From positions 1 through 26,688 of the forward strand of contig WPIO01000554.1 in NCBI GenBank assembly GCA_009760855.2: DNA of 26,688 bases, in the 5' to 3' direction. Positions 1 to 10,850 of this stretch are shown piece after piece (the stretch's first letter is position 1; each line of letters begins with the position of its first letter). The notes beneath the pieces were generated by a model that worked only from the letters and a program-made list of their open reading frames with translations, made no database searches and was not told the origin of the DNA. Position numbers and translations under genes: made by a program. The DNA comes from Cristatella mucedo (lineage: Eukaryota; Bryozoa; Phylactolaemata; Cristatellidae).

Positions 1-257
1 AAGCTCTTCTTAAGTGCCTCTAATTTCGCCTAAACATCATTGGCACTGCACTGCACTCGTTCAGGTCCTATCTCTGTAGGAGACTCCAGAGTATTGATGT
101 AAGTGGACAACGATCATCCAAGGAATCCGTTCAATGTGGGGTGCGTCATGGATCTGTGGGTGGTCCCGTTCTTTTCACGGTTTATGTTCTCCATTTTGGT
201 GGTGTGATTGCCAGGCATAGTCTAGGCTTTAACTGCTATGCAGATGACACTCAGTAA
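1..257 (+). mobile_element. LINE reverse transcriptase fragment (CR1/L2-like), degenerate
   Basis: Reading the frame that starts at position 3 gives a recognisable stretch of non-LTR reverse transcriptase: IIGTALHSFRSYLCRRLQS, then QCGVRHGSVGGPVLF (the CGVPQGSVLGPLLF block), then the catalytic YADD at 237-248, and a stop at 255-257. One in-frame stop (21-23) and several changed conserved residues (PQGSVLG read as RHGSVGG) mark it as dead. The element enters from beyond the left edge and ends abruptly at about 257, where the tandem-repeat sequence begins. It replaces the 5' part of the block that copies 2, 3 and 4 all carry at this point. Frame and motif order fit the CR1/L2 group of the Jockey superfamily, the same broad group as the elements further right. 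Confidence 0.8.
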
Positions 258-1737
258 CGACGATTTTTAGTACGGCAACGGGATTTACAGAGTATGGCAG
301 AACGATTGCTTGTCAATCAAGTAATACTGTTGCACGTTTCTACTTTTTCAACTTTTTTTGCAGTTTTTACTCAACTGCTGCTTGCCATTCCTGACATTGA
401 TCTCGAAAAGGTCGGTAAAACAGACTGTCCATGTCGTACGGCTTAGCTGATGCAAATATACCGAGCTCGAACTATATATTCGATGACTTGCTGATCTGCT
501 TAACGTAGTACCTGATGTCGTAAGACTAGGAATTAGTGCTGAAACGAACTAGTCAGATTATTGCGAATACTTAACATTCGTGATAATGGTATTACAGATC
601 AGTTAATCACCCAGGCCATATAACAAGTCGGTGCCCTAGGATAGATCGGCAGCCAGGATTCGAAACTTGGGGCACTGGTATTAAAGCTAACACGAGCTCT
701 AGTTCACAGAAGTTAGTTCACGGTTCACAGCTCTAGCTCACCTTTGGTATAAGTCGTGGGGGCTGCTGTATGCCTTAAACCGTCCGCTATTGTCAAGTAC
801 ACTTGTCTGCACTACGGACATGGACTTGATGCATCAAAATATGGAGGCTCGTTATCCTTCCCACTTTCATGCTGCTGCCGGCGTACTAGGGCATGCTTTG
901 CAACTGCACCTACAAGCAATTAATCAAGCTAGAAAATTTGATGAGTCGCCGGTATTCATCCCACGTCGGCTGAGACATTTTTTAGAAGTATCCCTTTTTT
1001 CGCATATAACAGCTCTGCCAGCTCATTGTCTACTTCAGCCAAATTTGGGCATCAAGTCTCATCGATCGTTGAAAATCCTCGATATTGGTAAGTAACTTCC
1101 TAAACACAGATGTGTAGTTCATCTACTAAAGAATCTGCCAAACTCACTGCTATGATTTTAAACTACTAAAGAACTAATATTTGTCATGCTACTTACCGGT
1201 CATGAGAATATACAGCAGTTTCCTAACAGCAAGAAGTAGACAAAAGACGTTCTTTAGTTGCTATTTTCTGTTGTGTGACCGAGAATGAGCGATATGCTTT
1301 CCTTGAGCCAAAACACGTGCTATGTAACGTGAAGTGGAAGGCCTTTACTTTTGTCGCACCTTCCCAGAAAGTTCCGAGTCATTACAGCATCGTTCTGCTC
1401 ACACTGAGATTTGAAAATAATTTTGCGTCCATGTCATAGTCGATCGTAAATACTGAGGTGTCACCTGCCATTGTCCGTCATGAATGGCTAACTTGTTCAT
1501 TTCTATCACAATCGAGTGAGCTCACCAGTACATACTGAGTATAATCAGTTGTGTCTCGGAACGCAAAATCCTATATTAAACGATCTGGCTCACTAAATTC
1601 GGTAGAGATTCCACAGTGACGACTAGGCAACATGGTGCCGAACTGATAAAAGATCTATGCTTAGCCAATTTAAGCGGACAGTTCTGCAGCCCTATGCTAT
1701 AAGCATGCTCCTTAAAAGCATTGCCGTTATGTGACTC
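258..1737. other. Downstream flank of gene copy 1; no gene seen
   Basis: This is unit sequence lying 3' of the minus-strand gene. It aligns with 6866-8318 and, in part, with 10505-11408 and 24650-25479. A plus-strand reading frame at 790-1095 begins with TTG and is not maintained in copy 2, so I do not call it. The first 65 bases (258-322) match the end of the plus-strand candidate exon described at 23648. I found no convincing AATAAA polyadenylation signal for the minus-strand gene. Confidence 0.5.
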
Positions 1738-1805
1738 CTATCTTTTGTTTGCTCTAGCACCGAGACACAAGTGAATATTGCAAGCTCTGCATTTAGCAGA
1801 GCTGT

Positions 1806-1860
1806 GTGGGTTTGTAAGTGGGTTTGCACAATCGTGTATTAAAGTGGGTTTGTACAATCG
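1806..1860. repeat. Local duplication of a GTGGGTTTGTA motif at the exon 5/6 fusion
   Basis: The motif GTGGGTTTG occurs three times within about 55 bases (near 1806, 1818 and 1844), followed twice by (C/T)ACAATCG. In copy 3 the corresponding place (about 14832) has one copy. The triplication sits exactly where copy 1 lost the intron between exons 5 and 6, so it is probably a scar of the deletion event. Confidence 0.7.
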
Positions 1861-2244
1861 AGTAATCCTCATGCAGCCTCCATGCCAAGAGTATTTAGAG
1901 TCAATCGCAGCTCTTACAAATGCATTGATTAAATTAAGCAGGCAGTTTCTCTTGGAGATTTCATCGCTGTAAGTAGATTTCCTTAGGAACTGCATCGGTT
2001 AACGAAGAATATGGATACCGAATGATCGGGAGATATTAAGCGACGTTTACCCACTCTAACACTGCGGTTTATCATTAAGAGACTTCAAGCAGTAGTAATG
2101 AACCAACTAAGTTTTTACATGGAAGCTATGAATACTTACAAGTTACTTGAACTCTGGTCGTAGAGCTAATCACTTGGCAAGGTTGTGGGGCTAAGCAGGT
2201 CCAACTACCTTCTCCCAAATTGTGGGTTTATTCAATTCTGTCTA

Positions 2245-2430
2245 ATTGTTTCAGTTGATACTTTACCTGTATTTGATATTATCGATCACGACCATTTTCA
2301 ACAGAGCCTCGGATCGTGCCTGGGCGTACAGTTACATTGTGATGAAATATCCGTACGGTCCTGTCTCAGTTCGAGACATAAAGTAAAGCAGTGGGGAAAT
2401 GTGCAAATGGAAATGGATCATCCATAAAAC
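2245..2430 (+). mobile_element. LINE reverse transcriptase relic inside a copy-1-specific insertion
   Basis: The plus-strand frame reads VDTLPVFDIIDHDHFQQSL and then VRSCLSSRHKVKQW. The first part aligns with the reverse-transcriptase motif LDLSAAFDTIDHDxLLxxL, which is much better preserved at 13096-13160. The second aligns with the WFRSYLSxRxQxV block. It sits in about 520 bases (2065-2585) that are absent from the equivalent place in copy 3 (between 15045 and 15070), so the surrounding segment is probably a decayed insertion. The rest of that insertion shows nothing recognisable. Confidence 0.5.
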
Positions 2431-4990
2431 CGCTCAAGTACACGTATCCGCTGCGGTCTTTAAAAAAAGCATATTCCCCATGTCGACTCGCTGGCGCGAA
2501 AAATCTACTATTTCGATCTATGAGGTGGCATATACCAGTACCATCCACGTAGCTCTTTCAGTTCGCCAAACACATGTATCCCCACTGTCCTCTGTTGACG
2601 ACACTGTGGTTTCACCAATTTACCCAAGACATACTTACATTACTAATCATAAAAGTAACAGTCACACATTTTTCATTGAACCACCACACAGTCCAATTTA
2701 TTTCTAGGCACTTTAAAATAGCTGCTAAGGAAGCCTAATCGAATGCTTAGTGGCAGCACGCTTAATGACATCAAGCATAAATTGGTTAAACGCTACACTC
2801 CCAGGCTCAGCGTAAGCGTCTTCTGCCCTCTTCCCTTATGTGGCTGTTGAGTCAGCCAATAGTGGCTGCCATTGCGTTTTGTCCACGGCTGCCGACAATC
2901 GGCATGGCTCTGAGCATCCTGGCTGACCTGCTAGCAGCGCTGAGCTGAGTCGACAGCTACATAGTACTTACAAAGAAAATAAACATGATTTAGCCATTGC
3001 CAGTTGGACGCCTAAAATAGGCTCAGCCAGCTTATCTTTTTACCATCTTTGTTATAACTCAGATATCAGAGTAGCTGCAGCCCACATTTTCGAGCACTAA
3101 TTATCGTGATGTGACGTATAAATTATTTCGCAGATGAAACTTCTGTAATTACGTTATCTAGATTAGATCGTTGCATTAATGAATAACGTTCCAGCACCTC
3201 GAAGCTTTAGCTTTTAACAGTAGCCTCAACGTCAATAATAAATTTAAGTCAACCGATAGCAATTTCTTTTAACCGAGAGTAATCTAGCATCGATCAGCTC
3301 TTGCTATTCACGAAATTATGATTATTTGATTTGTTCAATACGACCTAAGCTTTACTTGTTTTAAGGGCTTGCGATTCTCTCCAGCCATGTCTTTCGAACT
3401 AACTCCGCCAATAACAGCACCGTATCTCTCGCTCCAATTATCATCTATAAAGCAGAAACATCCGGGCTTGCATTTTGTCGTAAGAGCATTGTCATATTCA
3501 ATTGCAACAACAACCAACGAATAAAATCCTATGAAACCAGCAACCGTCGCAATTTAGTGAATTGCATAAACTAAGCATTACTGCATGGAATACCGCAGCA
3601 ATGCTTATACATTTTAAACAGGATTATGGTAAATAATTGGCAAACTAAAGTGGTGTCCAGGGATGACCTCAAATCTAGCAAAGAGTGCACGACACTATTG
3701 CCTACTACTACGTTTCGTGTTGAGAATACCAAGCTAAAAAAGCCACGATGAACGTCAAAGCTTGTAGATATCGTGGTCCTTCATTCCTTAACGGCCCCGA
3801 CCGACTGAATCGACCGTTTACGAGAAAGGAAGTTAATGTCGTTAGGTCTAACCACAGTATTCATATAAGATTATGATAGTTTGTATTGTACTAAAGCTGA
3901 TAGGTTCCCGCAGAACTTACCAGCACGTAATGTGAATAATTTTGACCTCCTTAAGTACTTCTAACTAAATTACAGTGCCCTCTGGAAAACTACATGTCAA
4001 GACGAGCCTTCCGTAATTTCAGATCTAACTGACTAAAAGGAAAGCAATATACTCAAGTTGACTATCTCCAGGAACTAGTCAATTTCTGAGAAAGGTACAT
4101 CTGTTAGCTGCCCTTGCCTCCTTGCCTCCCAATCCTATAAAGCTGGTAACGTTAAAAGTGAAGTGGGAAGCCTGCTCCGTGAACATTTAATGTTTCTCGT
4201 TACCCGTTTCTCAGTAAAGAGACGCTTCGTTACCGTTATAAAGATAGCTTCCATATACTGAAGTGAGTAAAAGTGCTCTCAATACTGTTGTTAGATAGGT
4301 TTCAGCATAATTGATATAACGAAAAACATGATTAATGTAGCTTTCTTCGAGACTAGCAGGATAAGCTACTCTAAAAAAAGTAGTAAGTGATCCTATTGAT
4401 GTTTTTTAACCTAGAAAGTTACAGGAAAATCTTTTCCAAAACATCTGACATGATTTATCTTACAGAAACGCTGATCCTCATAAATAAATATATTATACTT
4501 GTAAGTGTGTATACATATAAATGTACACAAATATATATTTATATCTAGTTATACTGTGCGGCAACGGTTTCTTCCAGAGGTTCAGTGCATGTGCCTTACG
4601 AATAAGGTCAATAACTTCAGCCCTATCACATATCCGAAGAATACGAATTGAGATTTTTTCCGTTGTGGCACCAAGAAGCTAAATTCAGTTTACATTTTCT
4701 ATATCAAATTTGCAATCGTAATCGTGAACACTGTGCTTACAAGGCTACTAACAGTGCTCGGCTACAACTTGATCATCATGTCGCTCAGCATTAAGGCATT
4801 AGGATGTAACTCACAATAACCTTCAAAAAAAGCTGAACTATTCTTTTTTTTTCTTGCAAACTCTCAGCTGCGGGTTCCTAAAATGCACAGAAAACATTCG
4901 CCTGTAGAATTGATGTCGTTTATTCGAGTTAAATTTCAAATAAATTAGCAAATCACATTAGTGTGTAATACTGTTGTAGATATTCAGAAG

Positions 4991-5024
4991 TTTATTTACG
5001 TTTACCTTTACCTTTACGTTTACA
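4991..5024. repeat. TTTACC/TTTACG hexamer run at the exon 1 donor of gene copy 1
   Basis: On the plus strand TTTA(C)N hexamers recur about five times. On the minus strand this reads as repeated GTAAAC / GTAAAG, directly following the signal-peptide exon. In copy 3 the same spot has a single GTAAAT donor. The run may have grown by slippage from the splice donor. In the unspliced frame it would encode a short Lys/Arg/Gly tail before a stop. Confidence 0.7.
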
Positions 5025-5075
5025 TGCTGCCAGCCCCGGGATGGTGAAAAGAACGAACGGCAAATCCAGCTTCAT

Positions 5076-6510
5076 TTCCTGTGGATTTTTGGAGATGAGG
5101 AAACCTGACAAATTAGCAGTCAGTTATTTCTGTTCGCGAATAACACATCGCATTGATTGACCTATGCATTAAGTGTAGACATTTAAGCAGTCGCGGCCAT
5201 CGAATTTACGAACTTGCTTTGTGGACAAGTTAAAAACGTAAATAGTGAGGTGCTTAAAATACCTAGCATGAATTATCGATGCTATGTCCAGCTACGTGAC
5301 TAGGTAGCCGATTAAATTTACATCCCAACCACATTAAGTGTAACCTATACCTTTATCTCTTTAATACTTATGGCCAATAATGGAATTGTGTCATTCACAA
5401 CCAAACGTATAAATTATTAAACTCATTGTCATTGCAACATTACCACTTAACCGTGGTAAGACTTTTTAAGCCCGGTAATAGCATCCTTGGAAAGAGTTTA
5501 GCATTCTAGTCAAAATAAGCTAAATATTTACTTTTTTCCTAGAGCTTCGTGACTGTTGTAGAATCACTGGAGAGAGAACACACGGTATTGGAATTTCTCA
5601 CGTTTTACGTCCGACTAAATTTAAACAAAGATGCTTGTTCTTTTTTTTTGTTTTTTTAAACAACAATGAGACAAGCGAGGTCCATATCCTTCGTTTCTCG
5701 CCAAGTTAAATGTGTATATATGAATGGCTATTTGCAATTTATCACAGCTAGAATAAATGAGAAATAGTGATCCCTTTGTTATGGGATTATTTACCATGAG
5801 AATTTAGCAGACAATCCTAACCCTTCTTTATTCCTCACGTATCAGTTGGTTGTTGACTGCTAGCGGTAGGTAATGCCCAGGTTTTAAAATGCCAATTATT
5901 CGTCGATCTGCTCCAAAACTAGTAATTATATACTAGTTTTGTGACAGGTATTGTTATCGGTTAAAAAGTTCTTAATTGCTAATACAACATGGTGACATTG
6001 CTGCTATATCTGTGATACAGGAAAAGTCAATATCCTACACATTTGGAATTGCACGTGGTCAGAGCAATGCCTAACAAGCACAAACACGTTAAGGCCATTT
6101 TGCGTTCTCGGAATAACAGTAAACACACAAGTTAAAAAATCAAATTTAACTAACTTAGATTTGATGCTGTACAGATTTAGTTACTTTGACCTAATTGCAA
6201 AGCATCGCTTGCCGTCAAGCATTTGTCGTTGCAAAAATAAAAAAAACGGTTTGGAAAGATCCTTTGACACTGTAGCCATGTGACCTGCCTATGTAGAAGC
6301 CAGAGGCCAACCATATTTGCGCTAGGACTTAGCAGTGACAAACTTGTCTAGCAATACCGGCTGAATAAACATAAGACAATTTTACTAAATCTACTAGTTC
6401 ACTACAATCACTGAGCCCTTTGTGCCCCATGCATGGTATTATCGGAATCTATCACCTCAATTGCTGCCTGTTCGGAAAAACTAAGGGTGTGGCGTGTATT
6501 CTTCTGTAAG
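5076..6510. other. Upstream flank of gene copy 1; no gene seen
   Basis: AT-rich unit sequence lying 5' of the minus-strand exon 1. It aligns in patches with 19060-19400 (copy 3) and 9785-9930 (copy 2). It contains a perfect inverted repeat at 5914-5941 and T-rich runs near 5640. I see no convincing TATA box or coding exon here. Confidence 0.4.
5914..5941. repeat. Perfect 11-bp inverted repeat, 6-nt loop
   Basis: CAAAACTAGTA at 5914-5924 is followed by the spacer ATTATA and then its exact reverse complement TACTAGTTTTG at 5931-5941. I did not find an equivalent in the other copies. It could be the end of a decayed small element or a chance cruciform. Confidence 0.8.
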
Positions 6511-6594
6511 CAAGAGGCTCTTTATAGTACTCTAACTATGCACAAAGAACTCTATACACAAATACTCCGTGCCGATTATGTACGAGCATCTTAG
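6511..6594 (+). other. Candidate plus-strand exon (second gene), copy 1
   Basis: A pyrimidine-rich tract ending TTCTTCTGTAAG precedes the frame CAA GAG GCT CTT, which stays open to TAG at 6592-6594. The counterpart at 23454-23564 has the same acceptor form (CTTCTTCCGTGAG) and reads PEAIHRTLTIRKELIMQI against QEALYSTLTMHKELYTQI here. Several differences are silent third-position changes (ACT/ACC, AAA/AAG, GAA/GAG). No matching donor is conserved, so the 3' edge is unknown. Function not recognised. Confidence 0.2.
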
Positions 6595-6780
6595 TCTACT
6601 ACAACTTGAAACAGCACTCTAGCTGCTTATATCCAGAGCTCGGCACATGAGAAACACTTCTGCTGATAATCAGGGAAGTACTATGGGTGTGACTACATTG
6701 CCCAATAGTCATCTGTATAGCGGAATACCGGTGACGTAAACTACCAGGCTTGTCGCAATCAAAAGACGAACCATTGGATT

Positions 6781-6928
6781 ACCAGCAGATTGCAAACTCG
6801 CCAGCGCCCTGGGTGGCGTAGTTGGTGATTGATCAGTATCAAGAGTTCAACCAGCAGCAGACCTTGACGATTTGTTGTAAGGCCACGGTATTTCCAGATT
6901 ATGGGTGAACGATTACTTGCCAATCTAA
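6781..6928 (+). pseudogene. Candidate terminal exon of a plus-strand gene, copy 2 (disrupted)
   Basis: The frame reads LPADCKLASALGGVVGD, then SVSRVQPAADLDDLL, then GHGISRLWVNDYLPI with TAA at 6926-6928. It is interrupted by TGA at 6830-6832 and by a TAA after DDLL. The copy 4 version (23648-23863) is open throughout, and the copy 1 remnant (258-322) still shows YGNGIYRVWQNDCLSI. Similar stop positions in three copies and an in-frame 3-nt length difference suggest former coding function. The family is not recognised. Confidence 0.3.
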
Positions 6929-8318
6929 TAATACCGTTTTAGGTTTTCACTATTTTGTTTTTTTGGTGTTGCTTTTACACAAAAACTGAAAGCCTTTTGT
7001 AACATTCGCATATCAAGATAATAGGTAAAACCGAATGTCCATTTACTACTGCCTATCTCATGCGATTATACCGAGCTAACACTTATCTGATTACTTACAG
7101 ATCTCTTAAAAGAAGCACCAGATGTAGTAAGACTTGGGTTTAGTCCTGATACATACCATTAGGCTTATCGCGAACACCTATTATCCGTGATCATGGGAAT
7201 ATAGCTCAGTTTATCGCCAAGGCCGTATAAGACGTCGGTGCCCTGAGAAAGATGGACAGCCAGGATTGGAGGCTCGGTGCACTGGCATTTAAGCTGATTT
7301 GAGCTCTAGTTCACAGTTCCGTTGGCAAAAGTTGTGGCGGCTGTTGAGTGCCTTAAAGCGTCTGCTAGTGTCAACTAGACAGGTGTGCACTTTGGATACG
7401 GACTTGATTCTTTAACGTATGAATGCTTCATCAAACTGATGCTTTGGCTCTTCTTCCCGGCCACTTACCTGCTGTTGCCGGCCTGCTCGTATGCTTTGCT
7501 GCCCCATGTACATGTGACTAGCCAAGCTGCAAAGTTTAGGAGTCGCAGCTATTCGATGCACATCGGCTGAGACTTGCTTACAGGTTTATTTTCTGTGTCC
7601 ATTACAACTCTGACAACTTACTGTGCGCTGAAGCCTAATTTGAGCTTCAAGTCATCATTAATTTTTAAAAATCCTTGGCATTGATCAGTAACTTCCTAAA
7701 CACGGAAATTTAGTTCGCCTATTAAATGATCAGCTAAACTCACTGCAAGAATGTTAAACTCCTGAAGATCTATTACTAGTCATGCTACATAAATATCGTG
7801 AGAATATATAGCAGTTTCTTACAAGGAAGAAGCAGACCAAAGGGGTCTTTCGTCTGCTAGTGTAAGCTTTAAACGAGAGGGCATGCCTTTCTAGACCGAA
7901 ACGCAAGCTACGTAAAGTGAAGCGAATGGTATATAGTTTCGTCGCACGTTCGCAGAAAATTCGAACTCATCACTGCATTCCTCTGCTCTAACTGAGATTT
8001 AAAAATCATTTTCCGTCCAAATTATAGTCAATTGTCGGTACTGAAGTGTCAGTTGCTGTTCTTTGTCCTGGTGCGCTGAATTTCCTATTTCCATCACAGC
8101 AGAGTAAGCTGCGTTGTAAATAGTGAGCAATAGAATCAGTTGTGTCTCATAAGGAAAACAATTGATTCTAAAATATCTAGCTCAATACATTTGGTACAGA
8201 TTTCACAGTAACGATTAGGGAAGATGGTGCAGAACTGTTTCAAGTAATCCAGGCTTAGCAAGCATTAGGCTTTCAGTCCCGTAGCCCTATACTATAGGCC
8301 AGCTCCTTTAAATACTTG
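6929..8318. other. Downstream flank of gene copy 2; no gene seen
   Basis: Unit sequence aligning with 322-1737. A plus-strand frame at 7385-7570 has no preserved counterpart in copy 1. No RNA gene, repeat or regulatory site is evident. Confidence 0.5.
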
Positions 8319-9249
8319 TCACTTTGTGATTCCCATCTCTAGGTTGCTATTGCGCCTATACAAGTGAATATCGCCAGTCTTACATTTAGATGCCTCAGAA
8401 AAATGGCAGTAAGTGTAATGTGAATTTCTTCAATTCCCCATTCTCAGTAACACACAGCTGTAGGCACGAGTTACAAACGGCTTCAGCTATAGGACTGTAT
8501 GCGGCTTTGTATCTTTACCAATCATTCTTAAGCGTTTTCGCCAAAGCCACGCTCGAACGGAGGCGCTCGTGACAAACCAAGCGGGTCCAAGTACAGATAG
8601 CTCGCATTATTTCTGTGTCATTTTCATCCTTTCGCAACACTCTCAAGCAAACAGCCAAGTACAGTTCGAATAAAATAATGGTCAAATACATTGTTACATT
8701 ATTAATAAAAATATTAAAATTCGTTAATGTGTCGTAGAGCTATCCAACGATTCAATCTATTTACGGGCGCTTAACATTTACTGCTAAGGAAGGGTAATCG
8801 AATGCTTAGTTGTAGCATACTCAGAAACAGCAAGCATTAAACGGTTAAACGTGACAGACTCAAGCTCAGCATGCAAGTCATCTGCCCTCCAAGCTAATGA
8901 GGCTGCTTGATCAACAACCTATATATTATTTTGGAGATGAAACTTCTGCAATAATTTCAACGAGATTAAATCGTTGCATTGATGAATGAGATTCGAGAGC
9001 CTCGAGGCTTTAGCTTTTTACAGTAGCCTCAATAACAATAATCAATTCAACTCGACCAATAGGAATTTCGTTTTCTATACGAGAGTAATCTAGCAGTAAC
9101 CAGCTCTTGCTATTCAAGAAATCACAATGGCTAGATTTATCCCATACGACCTAAGCCTAACTTGCTTTAGAGCTTGCGAGTCTGTCGCTCCATGTCTTTC
9201 CAACTAACTCTGCCAATACATCCACCGTATCTCTCGCTCGTCTTATCAT
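8319..9249 (-). pseudogene. Secreted-protein family gene, copy 2 (exons 3 and 6 only)
   Basis: Exon 3 (9249-9209, 41 nt) keeps the strong acceptor TTTCTGCTTTGCAG and the donor AGA|GTTAGT, and reads DKTSERYGGCIGR. Exon 6 (8393-8319, 75 nt) follows the best acceptor of the family (CATTTTTCTGAG), reads ASKCKTGDIHLYRRNSN and ends in TGA. Exon 5 and most of exon 4 are deleted, and the segment bearing exons 1 and 2 is missing upstream. Without a start or signal peptide this copy cannot make the protein. Confidence 0.5.
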
Positions 9250-10446
9250 CTGCAAAGCAGAAACATACGGCCTTGCATTTTGTCGTAAGAGGATGTTTAT
9301 ATTCAATTGCTACGACAACAACGAACGAATGGAATCATATGAAACTACCGACCGCAATTCATCGAATTGCATAAACTAAGCATTACTGCATAGAAAACCG
9401 CAGCCATGCTTTTACATTTAGACAGGATTATGATAAATGTTTGTCAAACCAAAGTGGTGTCCAGGGATTACCACAATTGTAGCAAAGACCGCACTACACT
9501 AGTGCCTACTACTACGCTTCATATAAGGAATGCAAAGTTAAAAGAGCCACAATGAACGTCAAGGAATACCCTTCTAGACAGCATGGTCTTTCAGTCGTTA
9601 ACTGCCCAGGCTGACTGAATCAATTGTTTACGAGAAAGCAAGTAAATGCCGTAAAGTCTAGCAACAGTATTCAAATAAGATTCTGACGATTTTCATTGCA
9701 CTAAAGCTGCTAGGTTATTGCTGAACTCACCAGCATGTAGTGTGAATAATTGTGACCTCCTTAAATACTTCAAGCTTCATTAAACTATGACTATGGACTC
9801 GTGTCATTCACATGGCAAAGTTTGATTCAATAAACTGTTTGTCGTCAGAACGTTAGAACGTCACTTAAGTGTGGTACGACTTTTATGCTCAGATTGGTAG
9901 CTTTGTGCAAGTTAAAATGAGCAAAATAATGCCTGAAATGACTGACTAAAACAAGAAGTAGCTGTTTAACGTGTTGACCCTACACTGGTAATGGTATCAG
10001 TACAAATGAACATGCTAATTCTTCCGAAATAGTGTCTAATGCATAGTTCCAATTAAAATTTAACAACGGCATCGCTACGTTAGTCATAACAATTTGCCAT
10101 ATGACTGCAAAATCCATGAGCAGAAAAGTACACACATTCAGGCAACAGCTATTCTTACCTTAACGACAGCCCTCGTTTCCAGCAGAGTTTCAGCTCGAAA
10201 GAGAATAATATATAGCACCGCGTTCCCGCATTATTTTGGTTCTACTGACTTCACAATACCTAGAATATGTTTTTAATCAATCTGCTTGTGTTGTTGTCAT
10301 TATGGAACTATGCTGCCGGTATTCACGTGACTGGACCCATAATTTTCGATCAAAGGATCAACCACGTGATTACCAGCAGATTGCAAATTCGCCAGCACCC
10401 TGGGTAACGTACTTGGTGAGTGTCAAGAGTTCAACCAGCAGCAGAC
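9250..10446. other. Upstream remainder of copy 2; no gene seen
   Basis: Unit sequence lacking exons 1 and 2. The segment 10200-10330 is the counterpart of 20105-20205 plus 21070-21100 and represents the empty site for the minus-strand LINE in copy 3. A lone strong donor-like AAG|GTAAGA lies on the minus strand near 10160, without conserved context. Confidence 0.4.
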
Positions 10447-10728
10447 CATCAGTCGTGCCAATTTTTTCTATGTATGCCAGCCTGGTAAAGTTGTTTTTAT
10501 TCCGTCGGTTAATTTATCCATGAGCGCCTGTATCCTTTGTCTATAACAGCTCTTCCAGCTGACTATTCGCTGGATTCTAACGTGAGCTTAAAGACACCAT
10601 CGAATGTTAAAACCCTTGAAATTTTTCAGCAAGAACAGCAGTAGAGAAATTTAGTTAACCAATTAAGACATTAGCTAAAATCACTGCTCGAATGGTAAAC
10701 TCCTGAAAATACTTTCTATTTAGTTGAG

Positions 10729-10850
10729 TTTTAAGTTTAAGTTTTAGTTAATAGTTAATAATAATAATAATAATATAATACAATAATAATAATAGTTTTA
10801 CTTAAGTTTTACTTATTAAGTTTAAGTTTAGTTTAGTAATGTTACTTATC
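10729..10850. repeat. Low-complexity TTTAAG / AAT run
   Basis: GTTTAAGTTTTAG-type repeats flank (AAT)n at about 10755-10795. The run is present only in copy 3, between blocks that are continuous in copies 1, 2 and 4, so it is a local expansion. Confidence 0.8.

Larger units (their letters stand above)
1738..5075 (-). pseudogene. Secreted-protein family gene, copy 1 (broken)
   Basis: Same exon set as the gene in copy 3. Exon 1 (ATG at 5075-5073) still starts MKLDLPFVLF but has lost the hydrophobic core (two Pro replace Leu, an Asp replaces Ala) and runs into GTAAA-type hexamers. Exon 2 (4678-4555, 124 nt) and exon 3 (3444-3404, 41 nt) keep length, frame and both splice dinucleotides. Exon 4 (about 2972-2835, located by alignment to 15440-15300) has an in-frame TAG after AQRC and a one-base indel. 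Exon 5 (from 1989 down) is open and keeps NLINAFVRAAID. A deletion then joins it in frame to the exon 6 segment AKCRACNIHL, ending at TAG 1740-1738. Broken signal peptide, stop and frameshift together argue for a pseudogene. Confidence 0.5.
258..6865. repeat. Tandem unit, copy 1
   Basis: First of four diverged copies. Matching blocks, by eye: 258-800 with 6866-7380; 975-1760 with 7570-8345, 10520-11480 and 24650-25550; 2590-3090 with 15060-15540; 3100-3985 with 8920-9780 and 16862-17755; 3985-5370 with 17755-19300; 5370-5560 with 9785-9930; 6190-6865 with 23130-23797. This copy holds a broken copy of the minus-strand gene (5075 down to 1738) and a private insertion at about 2065-2585 containing a reverse-transcriptase relic. 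Identity between copies looks like roughly three quarters or more in the aligned blocks, with many indels. Confidence 0.85.
6866..10446. repeat. Tandem unit, copy 2 (internally deleted)
   Basis: Collinear with copy 1, but shortened by at least three deletions judged against copies 1 and 3: the exon 5 region (junction about 8700-8770), most of the exon 4 region (near 8920), and a segment equivalent to 3985-5370 that held exons 1 and 2 (junction near 9785). Its right edge is the shared block ATTACCAGCAGATTGCAAA at about 10370. Confidence 0.8.

Noticed and set aside
790-1095. Plus-strand frame of 101 codons
   Set aside because: It begins with TTG, and the aligned region of copy 2 (7385-7570) does not preserve the protein.
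4995-5024. Telomere-like repeat (TTTACC)n
   Set aside because: Only about five imperfect hexamers, sitting on a splice donor; not the animal TTAGGG/CCCTAA sequence.
10155-10200. Possible minus-strand exon ending at a strong donor AAG|GTAAGA in copy 2
   Set aside because: No counterpart in other copies and no compatible neighbouring exon; one good donor alone is not enough.
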